From NCBI GenBank assembly GCA_964364855.1, contig CAYINU010000007.1:1-38258 (forward strand): DNA of 38,258 bases. Direction: 5' to 3'. Positions 26,671-33,850 of the stretch are shown here, piece after piece (the stretch's first letter is position 1; the number at the start of each line of letters is the position of its first letter). Source of the stretch: CAYINU01 sp964364855. Lineage in GTDB: Bacteria; Margulisbacteria; Marinamargulisbacteria; CAYINU01. The notes below the pieces were generated by a model. The model made no database searches, was not told the origin of the DNA, and saw only the letters and a list, made by a program, of their open reading frames with translations. The position numbers were made by a program, and so were the translations under genes.

Positions 26671-27939
26671 ATGAAAAAGGGATCGCAATTTCTCCGATTC
26701 GGAATGGCGTTGATCGTTATCGTGGGTGTTGGCTATGTGGGCTATCTGATTTACAACGACAATTTATTGCATGTAAACGGCTTGTTTAGCGATAAGCAAG
26801 TCGAAGTCTGGAACACCCATATCAGCGGCTACGCCAACGGAAAGCTGGAATGGAAAGTCGACGTAAAAACCATGTGGACCGGCCAAAACGCCAATGTGTT
26901 GGAATCCGACTCCGTGGTGGGCGGCGAAATCTATGATGTATCCGGCAATGTCATTGCAAAAAACATTCATGCCGGCCATGTGGTGGCCCGCTCAAAAAGC
27001 CGGATCTTGATGGCGGAGGGGAATGCCGGCGCTACCTATCTGTCTCGCGGAACGGATGTCTCGGGCAATCCTACGGTGCGTACGTTTTCGGTGCAGGCCG
27101 ACACACTCAAGTACTACAGTTTGGCCAGAGCCAGCTATTACACCGGCAACATTCTCATATCCGGTGCGCAAGGCCAAATCCGAACAGAAACGGCTGAAAT
27201 CAATCACGACCGCAAGCAAATCAACATCACCGCGCCGTTTACCATGACCAGTGGCGAAATGACCCTCACCGGTCCCCAAATGACCATCGACGTGGATCCG
27301 CAAATCGCCGACATGAGCGGCGGCATCATCGCCGTGATGACGGCAACCAGACCCTCGCCAACCATGGACTTGCGCGAGGCCGAACTGCGCGGTCGACCCA
27401 CGCGGTTAACGGCGGACAAGCTGCGCTTTGAATTTGGAAACAACAACCAAGTTACCACCGCAGAAGGGCAGGTCAGTGTCATTTCGTCGGACAAACGGGT
27501 CAGCGGACAGTGGGCATACTACGACCAAAATGAAGACCGGTTTGAGGTAAAAGGGAACGTGAAAGTAAACTCCGATACCCTGCTGTGGGTGGTGCGTCCG
27601 GATAGGCGGGATACCCTCAAAAACGAAGAATTTATCAAAGCCATCCGAAATCCAGTCTGGTTTTCGGGAGACAACCTGGTTTTTGATAACAAGGCCCACC
27701 AAATCGTCCTGGAAGGTAATGTGTTAATTACCCAGCTCAACAAACGCATCACTGCACGAAAACTGGTCTATTTTGACGAACGCCAAGAGGCCGTACTCAG
27801 CGGGCGGGTGAGGGTAGAAGAAAAAGGTGAAACCACCATGGAAGCCAGTCAGCTGGTCGTCAATTTGGACAACGAAACTTTCGAAGCAAAAGACACCGTT
27901 CAAACGGAATTTAAGATCAAGAAGAAAAGTAAAAAATAA
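26671..27939 (+). CDS. LptC-LptA-like lipopolysaccharide transport fusion
   Basis: A 422-residue bitopic protein. A membrane anchor at about residues 9-27 is followed by LptC-like beta repeats (about 30-230) and then OstA/LptA-like repeats (about 235-410). The latter have the typical alternation of 'A..L.F' and 'G.V.V.' strands, as in LTADKLRF, AEGQVSVIS, RFEVKGNVKV, GDNLVFDN, IVLEGNVLIT, ITARKLVYFD, AVLSGRVRVEE and MEASQLVVN. In proteobacteria LptC and LptA are separate parts of the periplasmic bridge carrying LPS to the outer membrane. Here one chain appears to hold both, which supports an outer membrane. The start is 3 bp after the protease stop. The extreme C-terminus is lysine-rich. Confidence 0.75.
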   Translation: MKKGSQFLRFGMALIVIVGVGYVGYLIYNDNLLHVNGLFSDKQVEVWNTHISGYANGKLEWKVDVKTMWTGQNANVLESDSVVGGEIYDVSGNVIAKNIHAGHVVARSKSRILMAEGNAGATYLSRGTDVSGNPTVRTFSVQADTLKYYSLARASYYTGNILISGAQGQIRTETAEINHDRKQINITAPFTMTSGEMTLTGPQMTIDVDPQIADMSGGIIAVMTATRPSPTMDLREAELRGRPTRLTADKLRFEFGNNNQVTTAEGQVSVISSDKRVSGQWAYYDQNEDRFEVKGNVKVNSDTLLWVVRPDRRDTLKNEEFIKAIRNPVWFSGDNLVFDNKAHQIVLEGNVLITQLNKRITARKLVYFDERQEAVLSGRVRVEEKGETTMEASQLVVNLDNETFEAKDTVQTEFKIKKKSKK

Positions 27940-28011
27940 GGTATTCTGGGTAATGATTATTGTGCGGTGTCTACGGTATCGCACCCATTTCCATTCAAAG
28001 GTGAACTCTCC

Positions 28012-28737
28012 ATGCCAAACAATCCCCGCATTTCTGTCATCGTCCCTGCCTATAACGAAGAAAAGGCTCTGGATCGGTCATTGGATAGCTTAACCCATCA
28101 AACCTACCGCAATTTTGAACTCATTGTGGTAGACAACAACAGCAAGGATCGTACTGGGGAGATTGCGCGAAACTATACGCCGAATGTCATTTTGGAAACC
28201 CAGCCGGGGTATATCCATGCCGTACGCGCCGGTGCGGCAAAGGCCACCGGAGAACTGATCACCTTTTGTGATGCGGATACGTTCTATCCCTCGGATTGGC
28301 TAGAAAAAGTAGTGGAGGTCTTTGACCGAATACCGCAGGCTGTGGCGGTGTATGGGTCTTGCGTGACCCACGATTCATCGCGGTTTGGCAATTGGCTCAA
28401 CGGTGTGCTGTACACGAATTTCTTGTGGCTGTCGCGATTTTTGGGCTTGGACAACACATCCGGCTTTAATTTTGTCATGCGCCGTGATGCGTATGAGTTG
28501 GTGGGAGGATACGATCCGAAATTCAAAAAAATGAGTCCGGATATCGAACTGGGAAAGCGGCTAAAAAAAGTGGGGCCGGTGTTGTACTGGCCCAGCATCG
28601 TAGTCGAAGCCAGCTTTCGCCGATACCAAGACGGCGGCGCCCTCCAAACCCAATGGATGTTTTTCAAAGCCTGGTGGGCCATGCTTCGCGGTCAGGAGCC
28701 GATGGACTATACGGCCTATAATCAGGAGATTCGGTAA
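28012..28737 (+). CDS. Family 2 glycosyltransferase
   Basis: A 241-residue GT-A-fold enzyme with ISVIVPAYNEEKALDRSLDSL at the N-terminus, VDNNSKDRTGEIA, and the metal/nucleotide-binding DAD in FCDADTFYPSDWL. There is no clear C-terminal membrane helix, so it is probably cytoplasmic or peripheral, using a nucleotide sugar to modify a lipid or polysaccharide. The acceptor cannot be told. I use the ATG at 28012, which opens the conserved domain and follows AAAGGTGA at about 28000; the frame is open further upstream to 27967. It is the last gene before the A+T-rich respiratory island. Confidence 0.86.
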   Translation: MPNNPRISVIVPAYNEEKALDRSLDSLTHQTYRNFELIVVDNNSKDRTGEIARNYTPNVILETQPGYIHAVRAGAAKATGELITFCDADTFYPSDWLEKVVEVFDRIPQAVAVYGSCVTHDSSRFGNWLNGVLYTNFLWLSRFLGLDNTSGFNFVMRRDAYELVGGYDPKFKKMSPDIELGKRLKKVGPVLYWPSIVVEASFRRYQDGGALQTQWMFFKAWWAMLRGQEPMDYTAYNQEIR

Positions 28738-28767
28738 CGCTACGCCCCCGAAGGGACATTTTGCTTC

Positions 28768-28791
28768 AATAAAATATAAAAATGTTTTATT
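28768..28791. promoter_or_regulatory. A+T-rich inverted repeat in the oxidase-cluster promoter region
   Basis: AATAAAA and TTTTATT are separated by 10 bp, 47 bp upstream of the first ORF of the cluster. Directly after it comes TATCTTAAA (28791-28799), the same 9-mer that forms the right half of the perfect palindrome in front of the cytochrome c gene (33821-33829). The left half of that palindrome is not conserved here. Candidate regulator binding and promoter zone; no confident minus 35 or minus 10 pair. Confidence 0.35.
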
Positions 28792-28837
28792 ATCTTAAAC
28801 TTATAGAAGTTGGGCGATTCTGGAGAGGTGAATAACG

Positions 28838-28918
28838 ATGAAATTAATCAAAAAAGAGACAGCCGGATCACCCTCTTTGATGAGAGCAAAAACGTCATTT
28901 CAAAATCAAAGGAGGTGA
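28838..28918 (+). CDS. Possible 26-residue leader ORF of the oxidase cluster
   Basis: ATG at 28838 is preceded by a ribosome binding site (GGAGAGGTG). The short basic peptide MKLIKKETAGSPSLMRAKTS... ends in TGA at 28916-28918. That stop lies inside the AGGAGGTGA ribosome binding site of the next gene, so ribosomes finishing it would sit on the downstream start region. This suggests a translated leader or coupling peptide, but the ORF is very short and could be chance. Confidence 0.4.
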   Translation: MKLIKKETAGSPSLMRAKTSFQNQRR

Positions 28919-28924
28919 ATACCT

Positions 28925-29065
28925 ATGGAAAAAGAACCGTTGGGACAGCAGTTATTTGAAAAACCACTCGTGTTATTGATCTTAGGCCTCGTCATCATGT
29001 TCGGATTTTACACACTATGGGGGCTTTGGGAAGTGATCAGCCTTCCTCAGTCGCTATTGCCTTAA
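28925..29065 (+). CDS. 46-residue single-helix oxidase subunit (subunit IIa-like)
   Basis: A short but well-supported gene: a near-perfect AGGAGGTGA ends 7 bp before the ATG, and the 46-residue product has one strong membrane helix (about residues 14-34, VLLILGLVIMFGFYTLWGL). It stands immediately in front of the CuA subunit II gene. In ba3 (B-family) cytochrome oxidases a one-helix subunit IIa (CbaD) completes the subunit II anchor, and size, topology and position here match that. Sequence similarity alone would be too weak to name it, so the call rests on context. Confidence 0.7.
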   Translation: MEKEPLGQQLFEKPLVLLILGLVIMFGFYTLWGLWEVISLPQSLLP

Positions 29066-29089
29066 TCCCTTAGTAAAGGAAAACACCCT

Positions 29090-29635
29090 ATGTCACATCA
29101 AGAAATGCATTCAGGACTCATATCACCCAAAGGTCGCTGGTGGGCACCTGCCGATAAGAAAGAAAAAATGTGGGTACTAATCTCATTCATTTGGTGCATG
29201 ATTTTATTCGCCATGATGCCGTTTTGGCATTTTAAAGGAGGTCAAAATCCAACAGGCATTCGGGGAAAAGTAACCCCAGAAAATTATGAGGCTCGCGTCA
29301 ATGCATTCATCAACGAATATCAAACAGGGGAACTCAGCGGAATCCCCGTGGTGGAACCCCCCGCCGGTGCAGAGGTCTATCTGATGGCCAAAATGTGGCA
29401 ATGGTATCCCATCCTCAAGCTCAAAAAAGATAGCACCTATACGATTCATCTCTCGTCCAAAGACGTCAATCACGGATTTGGTTTGTACCCCGTCAATCTC
29501 AATTTTCAAGTCGTTCCCGGATACGACTATGCATTGAAAATGACCCCCAACAAAGCCGGTGATTTCCCCATTATATGTAACGAATTTTGCGGCGCTGGCC
29601 ATCACCTGATGGTCGGCAAAATCATTGTCGAATAG
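29090..29635 (+). CDS. CuA-containing subunit II of a heme-copper reductase
   Basis: A 181-residue membrane-anchored electron-entry subunit. One helix lies at about residues 27-46, then a cupredoxin domain faces the periplasm. The binuclear CuA site is complete: H128 in SKDVNHGF and C163, E165, C167, H171 and M174 in CNEFCGAGHHLM. The aromatic MWQWYP segment used for electron entry is also present. A single N-terminal helix is the B-family (ba3) arrangement, unlike the two helices of A-family subunit II. Its stop lies in the ribosome binding site of the subunit I gene. The CuA site means electrons come from a cytochrome c or similar donor, not directly from quinol. Confidence 0.92.
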   Translation: MSHQEMHSGLISPKGRWWAPADKKEKMWVLISFIWCMILFAMMPFWHFKGGQNPTGIRGKVTPENYEARVNAFINEYQTGELSGIPVVEPPAGAEVYLMAKMWQWYPILKLKKDSTYTIHLSSKDVNHGFGLYPVNLNFQVVPGYDYALKMTPNKAGDFPIICNEFCGAGHHLMVGKIIVE

Positions 29636-29648
29636 GAGGAATGTTTCC

Positions 29649-31361
29649 ATGATAAAAAAACTAGTGGAACGCATTCGATCATGCCCTGTAACAGGATTAA
29701 AAGTAGATCTGAATGCAGAAAAATTAATCAAATTTAATGCAGTCACCGCCATCGTATGTTTGTTATTCGGCGGGATTGCGGCTCTGGGATTGATCTTAAC
29801 CCGATGGGAGGCCATTCATCTCTTGTCGGCACAATTGTTTTATCGATTTTTAACCCTCCACGGGTTGAATATGTTGATTTTTTTCATCATCTTTTTTGAA
29901 ATGGCGGTACTGTATTTTGCGGCCCCCGTTTTACTCAGTGCCCGACTCCCTCTCCCAAAATTAGGATGGATCGGATACGGCCTGATGCTCCTGGGCGCAG
30001 TCATGGTCAATGTCATTGTACTCATGGGAAAAGGAGACGTGTTATTTACCTCCTATCCACCACTCAAGGCAGATCCTTTGTATTATCTGGGGATCATTTT
30101 TTTTGCAGTCGGCGCATTGATCGGAGTGAGTCATTTTTTTATCTCTCTCATTGTTGCAAAAAAAGAAAAGGCCTACGAAGGGGCTATGCCCTTGGTGACA
30201 TTTGGGGCACTCACCGCTGCGATTATCGCCGTCATCACACTCATACACGGCGCAATGATCTACATCCCCACTTTTTTATGGTCCCTAGACATCATGCCAA
30301 TGGACCCTCAAATTTACCGTCTTCTGTTTTGGGCACTGGGTCACTCCTCTCAGCAAATTAACGTCGCCGCAATGGTCGCAATTTGGTACTTGTTGGCAGG
30401 ACTCACCGTCGGCGGCGTGGTGATGAATGAAAAGATCAGTCGAATCGCGTTTTTTCTCTACATTCTGTTTATTTCATTGGCCTCTGCCCACCATCTTTTA
30501 GTAGACCCAGGGATGGGCTCGGGATGGAAAATTTGGAATACGAGCTATGCCATGTATTTGGCCGTGTTAGCGAGCATGGTCCACGGATTTACGGTGCCAG
30601 CCGGAATCGAAATGGGCCAAAGATTAAAAGGGTTTAACAACGGACTCTTTGAATGGCTGAGAAAAGCGCCCTGGAGAGATCCTGGATTTTCAGGAATGGT
30701 ATTGTCGATCATTATTTTCGGATTTTTAGGCGGTATCACGGGCGTAATCATCGGGACTGAGCAGATCAATATGATCGCTCACAACACCTTGAGAATTCCG
30801 GGGCACTTTCACACCACCGTCGTCGGCGGCACTGCATTGGCCTTTATGGCAGTGACGTATTATCTATTACCGTTAATTTTTCGCAGAAGAATCCGGTTTT
30901 GGAAATTGGCCGAAATACAACCTTATCTCTTCGGTATAGGGATTGTCGTCATGTCGATGGCAATGACCTTTATGGGAGTGATGGGAGTCCCACGACGCCA
31001 CTGGGGATTTAGTCAAAGCCCCTTTCAAGTCGACTTCAATCCCATCGTATCCATTCTTCAAGCCTTTGTCGGAATAGGGGGAGTGATCGCAATAATAGGA
31101 TTATTGAGTTTTATTTTGATTGCAGTGGCCACTGTTTTCTTTGGAAAAAAATTAGAAAACAAGTGGAATGAAGATCCAACCGGCCTTCCACAAGGCGTAC
31201 TGAATTTTCAAAAACAAGTATATACAGGCGCAGAAGTCGCCAACGTTCATAGAATCGGGGCCCGAGGAACTCTGGTATTGGTCTTTGTATTTCTGGCATG
31301 TTTTATAGGCTACTTTTTCTTGAATCTGAAAATGTTGTCTTTCATTTGGAAAGTGGGCTAG
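29649..31361 (+). CDS. B-family-like heme-copper subunit I with Gln replacing the active-site Tyr; candidate NO reductase
   Basis: A 570-residue polytopic protein with about 13 helices. Metal ligands are in place: H71 (LTLHGLNM, low-spin heme), H232 (ALGHSSQQ), H281-H282 (SAHHLLVDPG) and H386/H388 (HNTLRIPGHFHTT). The segments HHxxxDPG, GLFEWLRKAPW, HNT..PGHFH and GVPRRHW parallel Thermus ba3 oxidase as I remember it, so this is B-family-like. In oxygen reductases the residue four after the first copper ligand is the cross-linked tyrosine; here it is Q236. Y247, matching a K-channel tyrosine eleven residues later, is kept. Loss of that tyrosine is a hallmark of nitric oxide reductases within the superfamily. 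NO reduction is therefore the preferred but unproven role. The ATG at 29649 has AGGAGGA upstream. Confidence 0.85.
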   Translation: MIKKLVERIRSCPVTGLKVDLNAEKLIKFNAVTAIVCLLFGGIAALGLILTRWEAIHLLSAQLFYRFLTLHGLNMLIFFIIFFEMAVLYFAAPVLLSARLPLPKLGWIGYGLMLLGAVMVNVIVLMGKGDVLFTSYPPLKADPLYYLGIIFFAVGALIGVSHFFISLIVAKKEKAYEGAMPLVTFGALTAAIIAVITLIHGAMIYIPTFLWSLDIMPMDPQIYRLLFWALGHSSQQINVAAMVAIWYLLAGLTVGGVVMNEKISRIAFFLYILFISLASAHHLLVDPGMGSGWKIWNTSYAMYLAVLASMVHGFTVPAGIEMGQRLKGFNNGLFEWLRKAPWRDPGFSGMVLSIIIFGFLGGITGVIIGTEQINMIAHNTLRIPGHFHTTVVGGTALAFMAVTYYLLPLIFRRRIRFWKLAEIQPYLFGIGIVVMSMAMTFMGVMGVPRRHWGFSQSPFQVDFNPIVSILQAFVGIGGVIAIIGLLSFILIAVATVFFGKKLENKWNEDPTGLPQGVLNFQKQVYTGAEVANVHRIGARGTLVLVFVFLACFIGYFFLNLKMLSFIWKVG

Positions 31362-31365
31362 CGGA

Positions 31366-32244
31366 TTGCATAGAAGGGAAAAGCTCGCACTGGGATTGCT
31401 GATATTCTGGATCATCGTTGCGGCAGGATTTTGGGGAGTTGCCTTTTATCCAGTCGCGACGACATCTTCCAAGTGGATAGGGTGGTTACAATCGGTCTGT
31501 TTCCAAATGGAATCTGGGAAACCCAACACAGGAGGGTGGATTCAGCTCATCGCCACCCCGTTAACGATGTTGGCAGCTCTGGTGGCATTAACCCGCCATG
31601 AGCTGTCGACAGCCCTACCCAAACTATGGAAATCTCGTCTCGGAAAAGGTCTCGTGGCAATCCTCCTCCTGGCCATAATCTATGAAGCCGCGTGGATATC
31701 CCGAAAATTTCTGCCCTCTCCTCAACCCCTCCTTTCCCCTTCTCAATCCACACAGACAAGCGCCTCACAGGCCTTTGATTTTACCCTCACCAATCCACAA
31801 GGGGATGCGATCACATTGTCCACGTTGAGAGGGCATCCCGTATTAATTGTGTTTGCCTATTCACACTGCAAAACCATTTGCACACAAATCATTGAGAATC
31901 TGAAAACAATTCAACATGGCCCTATCCCCCCCCACACACAACTCCTGTTAATCACCCTGGACCCCTGGCGAGACACCCCCGAACGCCTCATCACCATCGC
32001 CAAAAAATGGGATTTGAACGCTCCCAATATCGCATTGCTTTCAGGTCATCCAAAAACAGTGACCACGATTTTAAAACACTACAACGTCACCTTTATCAGA
32101 GACCCTAAAACCGGCGAAATCTCGCATCAAAGCCAATGGGTCATCATAGATCCCCAAGGCAAAATAAGGGCTCAATTCACCCACATAGAACCCGAATGGA
32201 TTATAGAAGCTTTAAAGAAAGTGTCTCCGAAAATTTCCAAATGA
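31366..32244 (+). CDS. SCO1/SenC-type copper chaperone with N-terminal membrane domain
   Basis: A 292-residue protein in two parts. Residues 1-112 hold about three membrane helices (about 7-25, 60-77 and 94-111) in a domain I do not recognise, which includes C45. Residues about 135-290 are a thioredoxin-fold SCO domain with the copper-binding CKTIC (C168, C172), the family motif DPWRDTPE, and H254. SCO proteins deliver copper to, or reduce, the CuA cysteines of subunit II, which fits the gene next door. The start is a TTG 5 bp after the subunit I stop; the next methionine would remove the first helix. Its stop overlaps the cytochrome b ATG as ATGA. Typical SCO proteins have one anchor helix, so the extra domain is unusual. 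Confidence 0.82.
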   Translation: MHRREKLALGLLIFWIIVAAGFWGVAFYPVATTSSKWIGWLQSVCFQMESGKPNTGGWIQLIATPLTMLAALVALTRHELSTALPKLWKSRLGKGLVAILLLAIIYEAAWISRKFLPSPQPLLSPSQSTQTSASQAFDFTLTNPQGDAITLSTLRGHPVLIVFAYSHCKTICTQIIENLKTIQHGPIPPHTQLLLITLDPWRDTPERLITIAKKWDLNAPNIALLSGHPKTVTTILKHYNVTFIRDPKTGEISHQSQWVIIDPQGKIRAQFTHIEPEWIIEALKKVSPKISK

Positions 32245-33314
32245 AAAAAATGACAATCCCCCCCAAATTCAATCCCTTTATCCAAAGCGGAAGAGTCCTC
32301 ATTTTTTTACTCTGCCTACTCGCAATTTCAGGGGCAATTTTGATCATCAGATATGACACACAAGCCCCTTTTCAATCGCTCGAATTCGGTAGATTGGGAA
32401 TGAGTATCCGATCCATCCACCGCTACTGCGCCGATATGTCTATCCTTTTTCTCATCATTCATATCCTAAACAAGATCACCAAAACGCGGGCATGGATCAG
32501 CGGTGTCATCTTAACGATAGGCTGGCATATCATGGGCTGGACGGGAGAGATATTGCCCTGGAACACCCATGGGTATGGCGTACTGAACAAATGGATATCG
32601 ATCTTGACCACAATTCCGATCTTTCATGACACATTATCCGTCATGACACTGCGACCGGACGCCTATGGGTATGCCTTCTTTTTCTCCGTGTTATTTTTGC
32701 ATGCGGCACTGCCCTTGGGGATCTTGGTTGGTATATGGATTCATACTTTTTCGATCCCACGTGCGAGATGGCTGCCTTCAAAACCGGTCATGTGGATCGT
32801 GGGTATTACCGTGGTGCTATTGGCATTTGGCATGCCGATATCTCCAGGCAAGCCAGCCAATCCATATCGATATACTCCCATCACATGGAACCCCTTTTAT
32901 GACGGACTTTTATATCTAAAGGATAGGAATACTTTCGAAAATCGAACATTAGGACAACTGGATATCGGACTGATGTTGCGAGGCTTTGCCTATACCCAAG
33001 CAGGAGAAATCACCCAATCGACACTCAGTCGTTCAGGTCAAAATCGCAGAGCAAAACAGTTTCAACTCGTGATCAAAATGGATGATCAAGCAGAGGAAAT
33101 TCACCTGATATCTCCAGAAAAAAAAGAGTACACAGCCTTCGCATTAACGCGATTTTTACCCCCCGGCACTCACCGTTTAAAGATCGAATTATTCGAATAT
33201 TCTCCCTCACAATCCATAACTCTTGGTGCATTAAATCAGGTGTTTCAGATTACCTCATCAGACCGTCACGTGGTATGGTGGAATCCGTCGCTCCATACTT
33301 TTATATTTAAATGA
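32241..33314 (+). CDS. Four-helix di-heme cytochrome b with extra soluble domain
   Basis: A 357-residue protein. Residues about 15-205 resemble the N-terminal (b6-like) half of cytochrome b: H60 and H74 in one helix, H154 and H168 in another, each pair 14 residues apart, and a GEILPW segment in place of the usual GYxLPW. This should hold two b hemes across the membrane and could pass electrons from quinol. Residues about 206-357 are a hydrophilic, beta-rich tail, probably extracytoplasmic, with no family I know; the usual subunit-IV-like C-terminal half is absent. No Rieske gene is nearby, so this is not a normal bc complex. The ATG overlaps the SCO stop. The frame is open upstream into SCO, but that part is only the overlapping gene. 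Confidence 0.83.
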   Translation: MKKMTIPPKFNPFIQSGRVLIFLLCLLAISGAILIIRYDTQAPFQSLEFGRLGMSIRSIHRYCADMSILFLIIHILNKITKTRAWISGVILTIGWHIMGWTGEILPWNTHGYGVLNKWISILTTIPIFHDTLSVMTLRPDAYGYAFFFSVLFLHAALPLGILVGIWIHTFSIPRARWLPSKPVMWIVGITVVLLAFGMPISPGKPANPYRYTPITWNPFYDGLLYLKDRNTFENRTLGQLDIGLMLRGFAYTQAGEITQSTLSRSGQNRRAKQFQLVIKMDDQAEEIHLISPEKKEYTAFALTRFLPPGTHRLKIELFEYSPSQSITLGALNQVFQITSSDRHVVWWNPSLHTFIFK

Positions 33315-33334
33315 GTCGATAAAGAGAATCCAAT

Positions 33335-33805
33335 ATGCTCTCACAATCTTCAGAATATGCATTAAGAGCCGTTGTTTATTTGGCACGATTTCCCGAAAAT
33401 GCCTTTGTCGCCAAAGAAGTCGCCAAATTCACCAAGATGCCACCGGGATATCTGGCCAAAGTTTTGCAAATTTTAGGGAAAAAAGGCATTTTAGAATCTA
33501 AAAAAGGTCCAAACGGCGGTTTTACTTTTTCCAAAAACCCCAAAGCCATCACCCTCTATGACATTGTCAATGTCGTAGACCCCGTCCGCAGAATCGAATG
33601 TTGCCCCATCAACGTGCATCACAACGGCGACTTATGTGCCCTACATTCATTCATCAATAGGACTGCGGACATGATCGAATCCGAGCTTCAAAAATTAACA
33701 ATCGCAGACTTGTTAAAAGAAAAGGGCACCCCTCACCACTGCAAATTCCCTTTCGGAAAGCAGCAAGTCAGTCCACTTATTGGAGGAAAGCGCAAAGAAT
33801 GTTAA
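33335..33805 (+). CDS. Rrf2-family transcription regulator (NsrR/IscR-like)
   Basis: A 156-residue regulator with a winged-helix DNA-binding domain (about residues 1-65: SEYALRAVVYLARFP, PPGYLAKVLQILGKKGILESKKGPNGGF) and a dimerisation helix. Cysteines at C89, C90 and C101 sit where Rrf2 proteins bind an iron-sulfur cluster, in the context RIECCPIN...LCALH; C137 and C156 are extra. NsrR uses such a cluster to sense NO, IscR and RirA to sense iron-sulfur or iron status. The gene lies inside a candidate NO-reductase cluster, which favours an NO-responsive role by inference. The likely operator, a 24-bp inverted repeat, begins right after its stop. It starts 20 bp after the cytochrome b stop. 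Confidence 0.88.
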   Translation: MLSQSSEYALRAVVYLARFPENAFVAKEVAKFTKMPPGYLAKVLQILGKKGILESKKGPNGGFTFSKNPKAITLYDIVNVVDPVRRIECCPINVHHNGDLCALHSFINRTADMIESELQKLTIADLLKEKGTPHHCKFPFGKQQVSPLIGGKRKEC

Positions 33806-33829
33806 ATTTAAGACAAGGATATCTTAAAT
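33806..33829. promoter_or_regulatory. 24-bp palindromic operator candidate
   Basis: ATTTAAGA and its exact complement TCTTAAAT are separated by 8 bp, directly after the rrf2 stop and about 20 bp before the cytochrome c start. Symmetry, A+T-richness and size fit an Rrf2-type dimer site, though the spacing differs from the E. coli NsrR consensus. Half of it recurs in front of the oxidase genes. Confidence 0.65.
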
Positions 33830-33850
33830 AGAGAGAAGGAGTTTGGGAAA

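Noticed and set aside
29625..29648. Upstream start for subunit I at 29625
   Set aside because: It overlaps the subunit II stop and contains the AGGAGGA that serves the ATG at 29649.
29649..31361. Calling subunit I an ordinary cytochrome c oxidase or a cbb3/qNOR protein
   Set aside because: The tyrosine is missing at the A/B-family position, while the segments around the metal ligands follow the B-family pattern and not cbb3 or cNOR/qNOR; a separate CuA subunit is present.
32136..32240. Upstream extension of cytochrome b to 32136
   Set aside because: It only re-reads the end of the SCO gene in another frame; the ATGA overlap at 32241 is the natural start.
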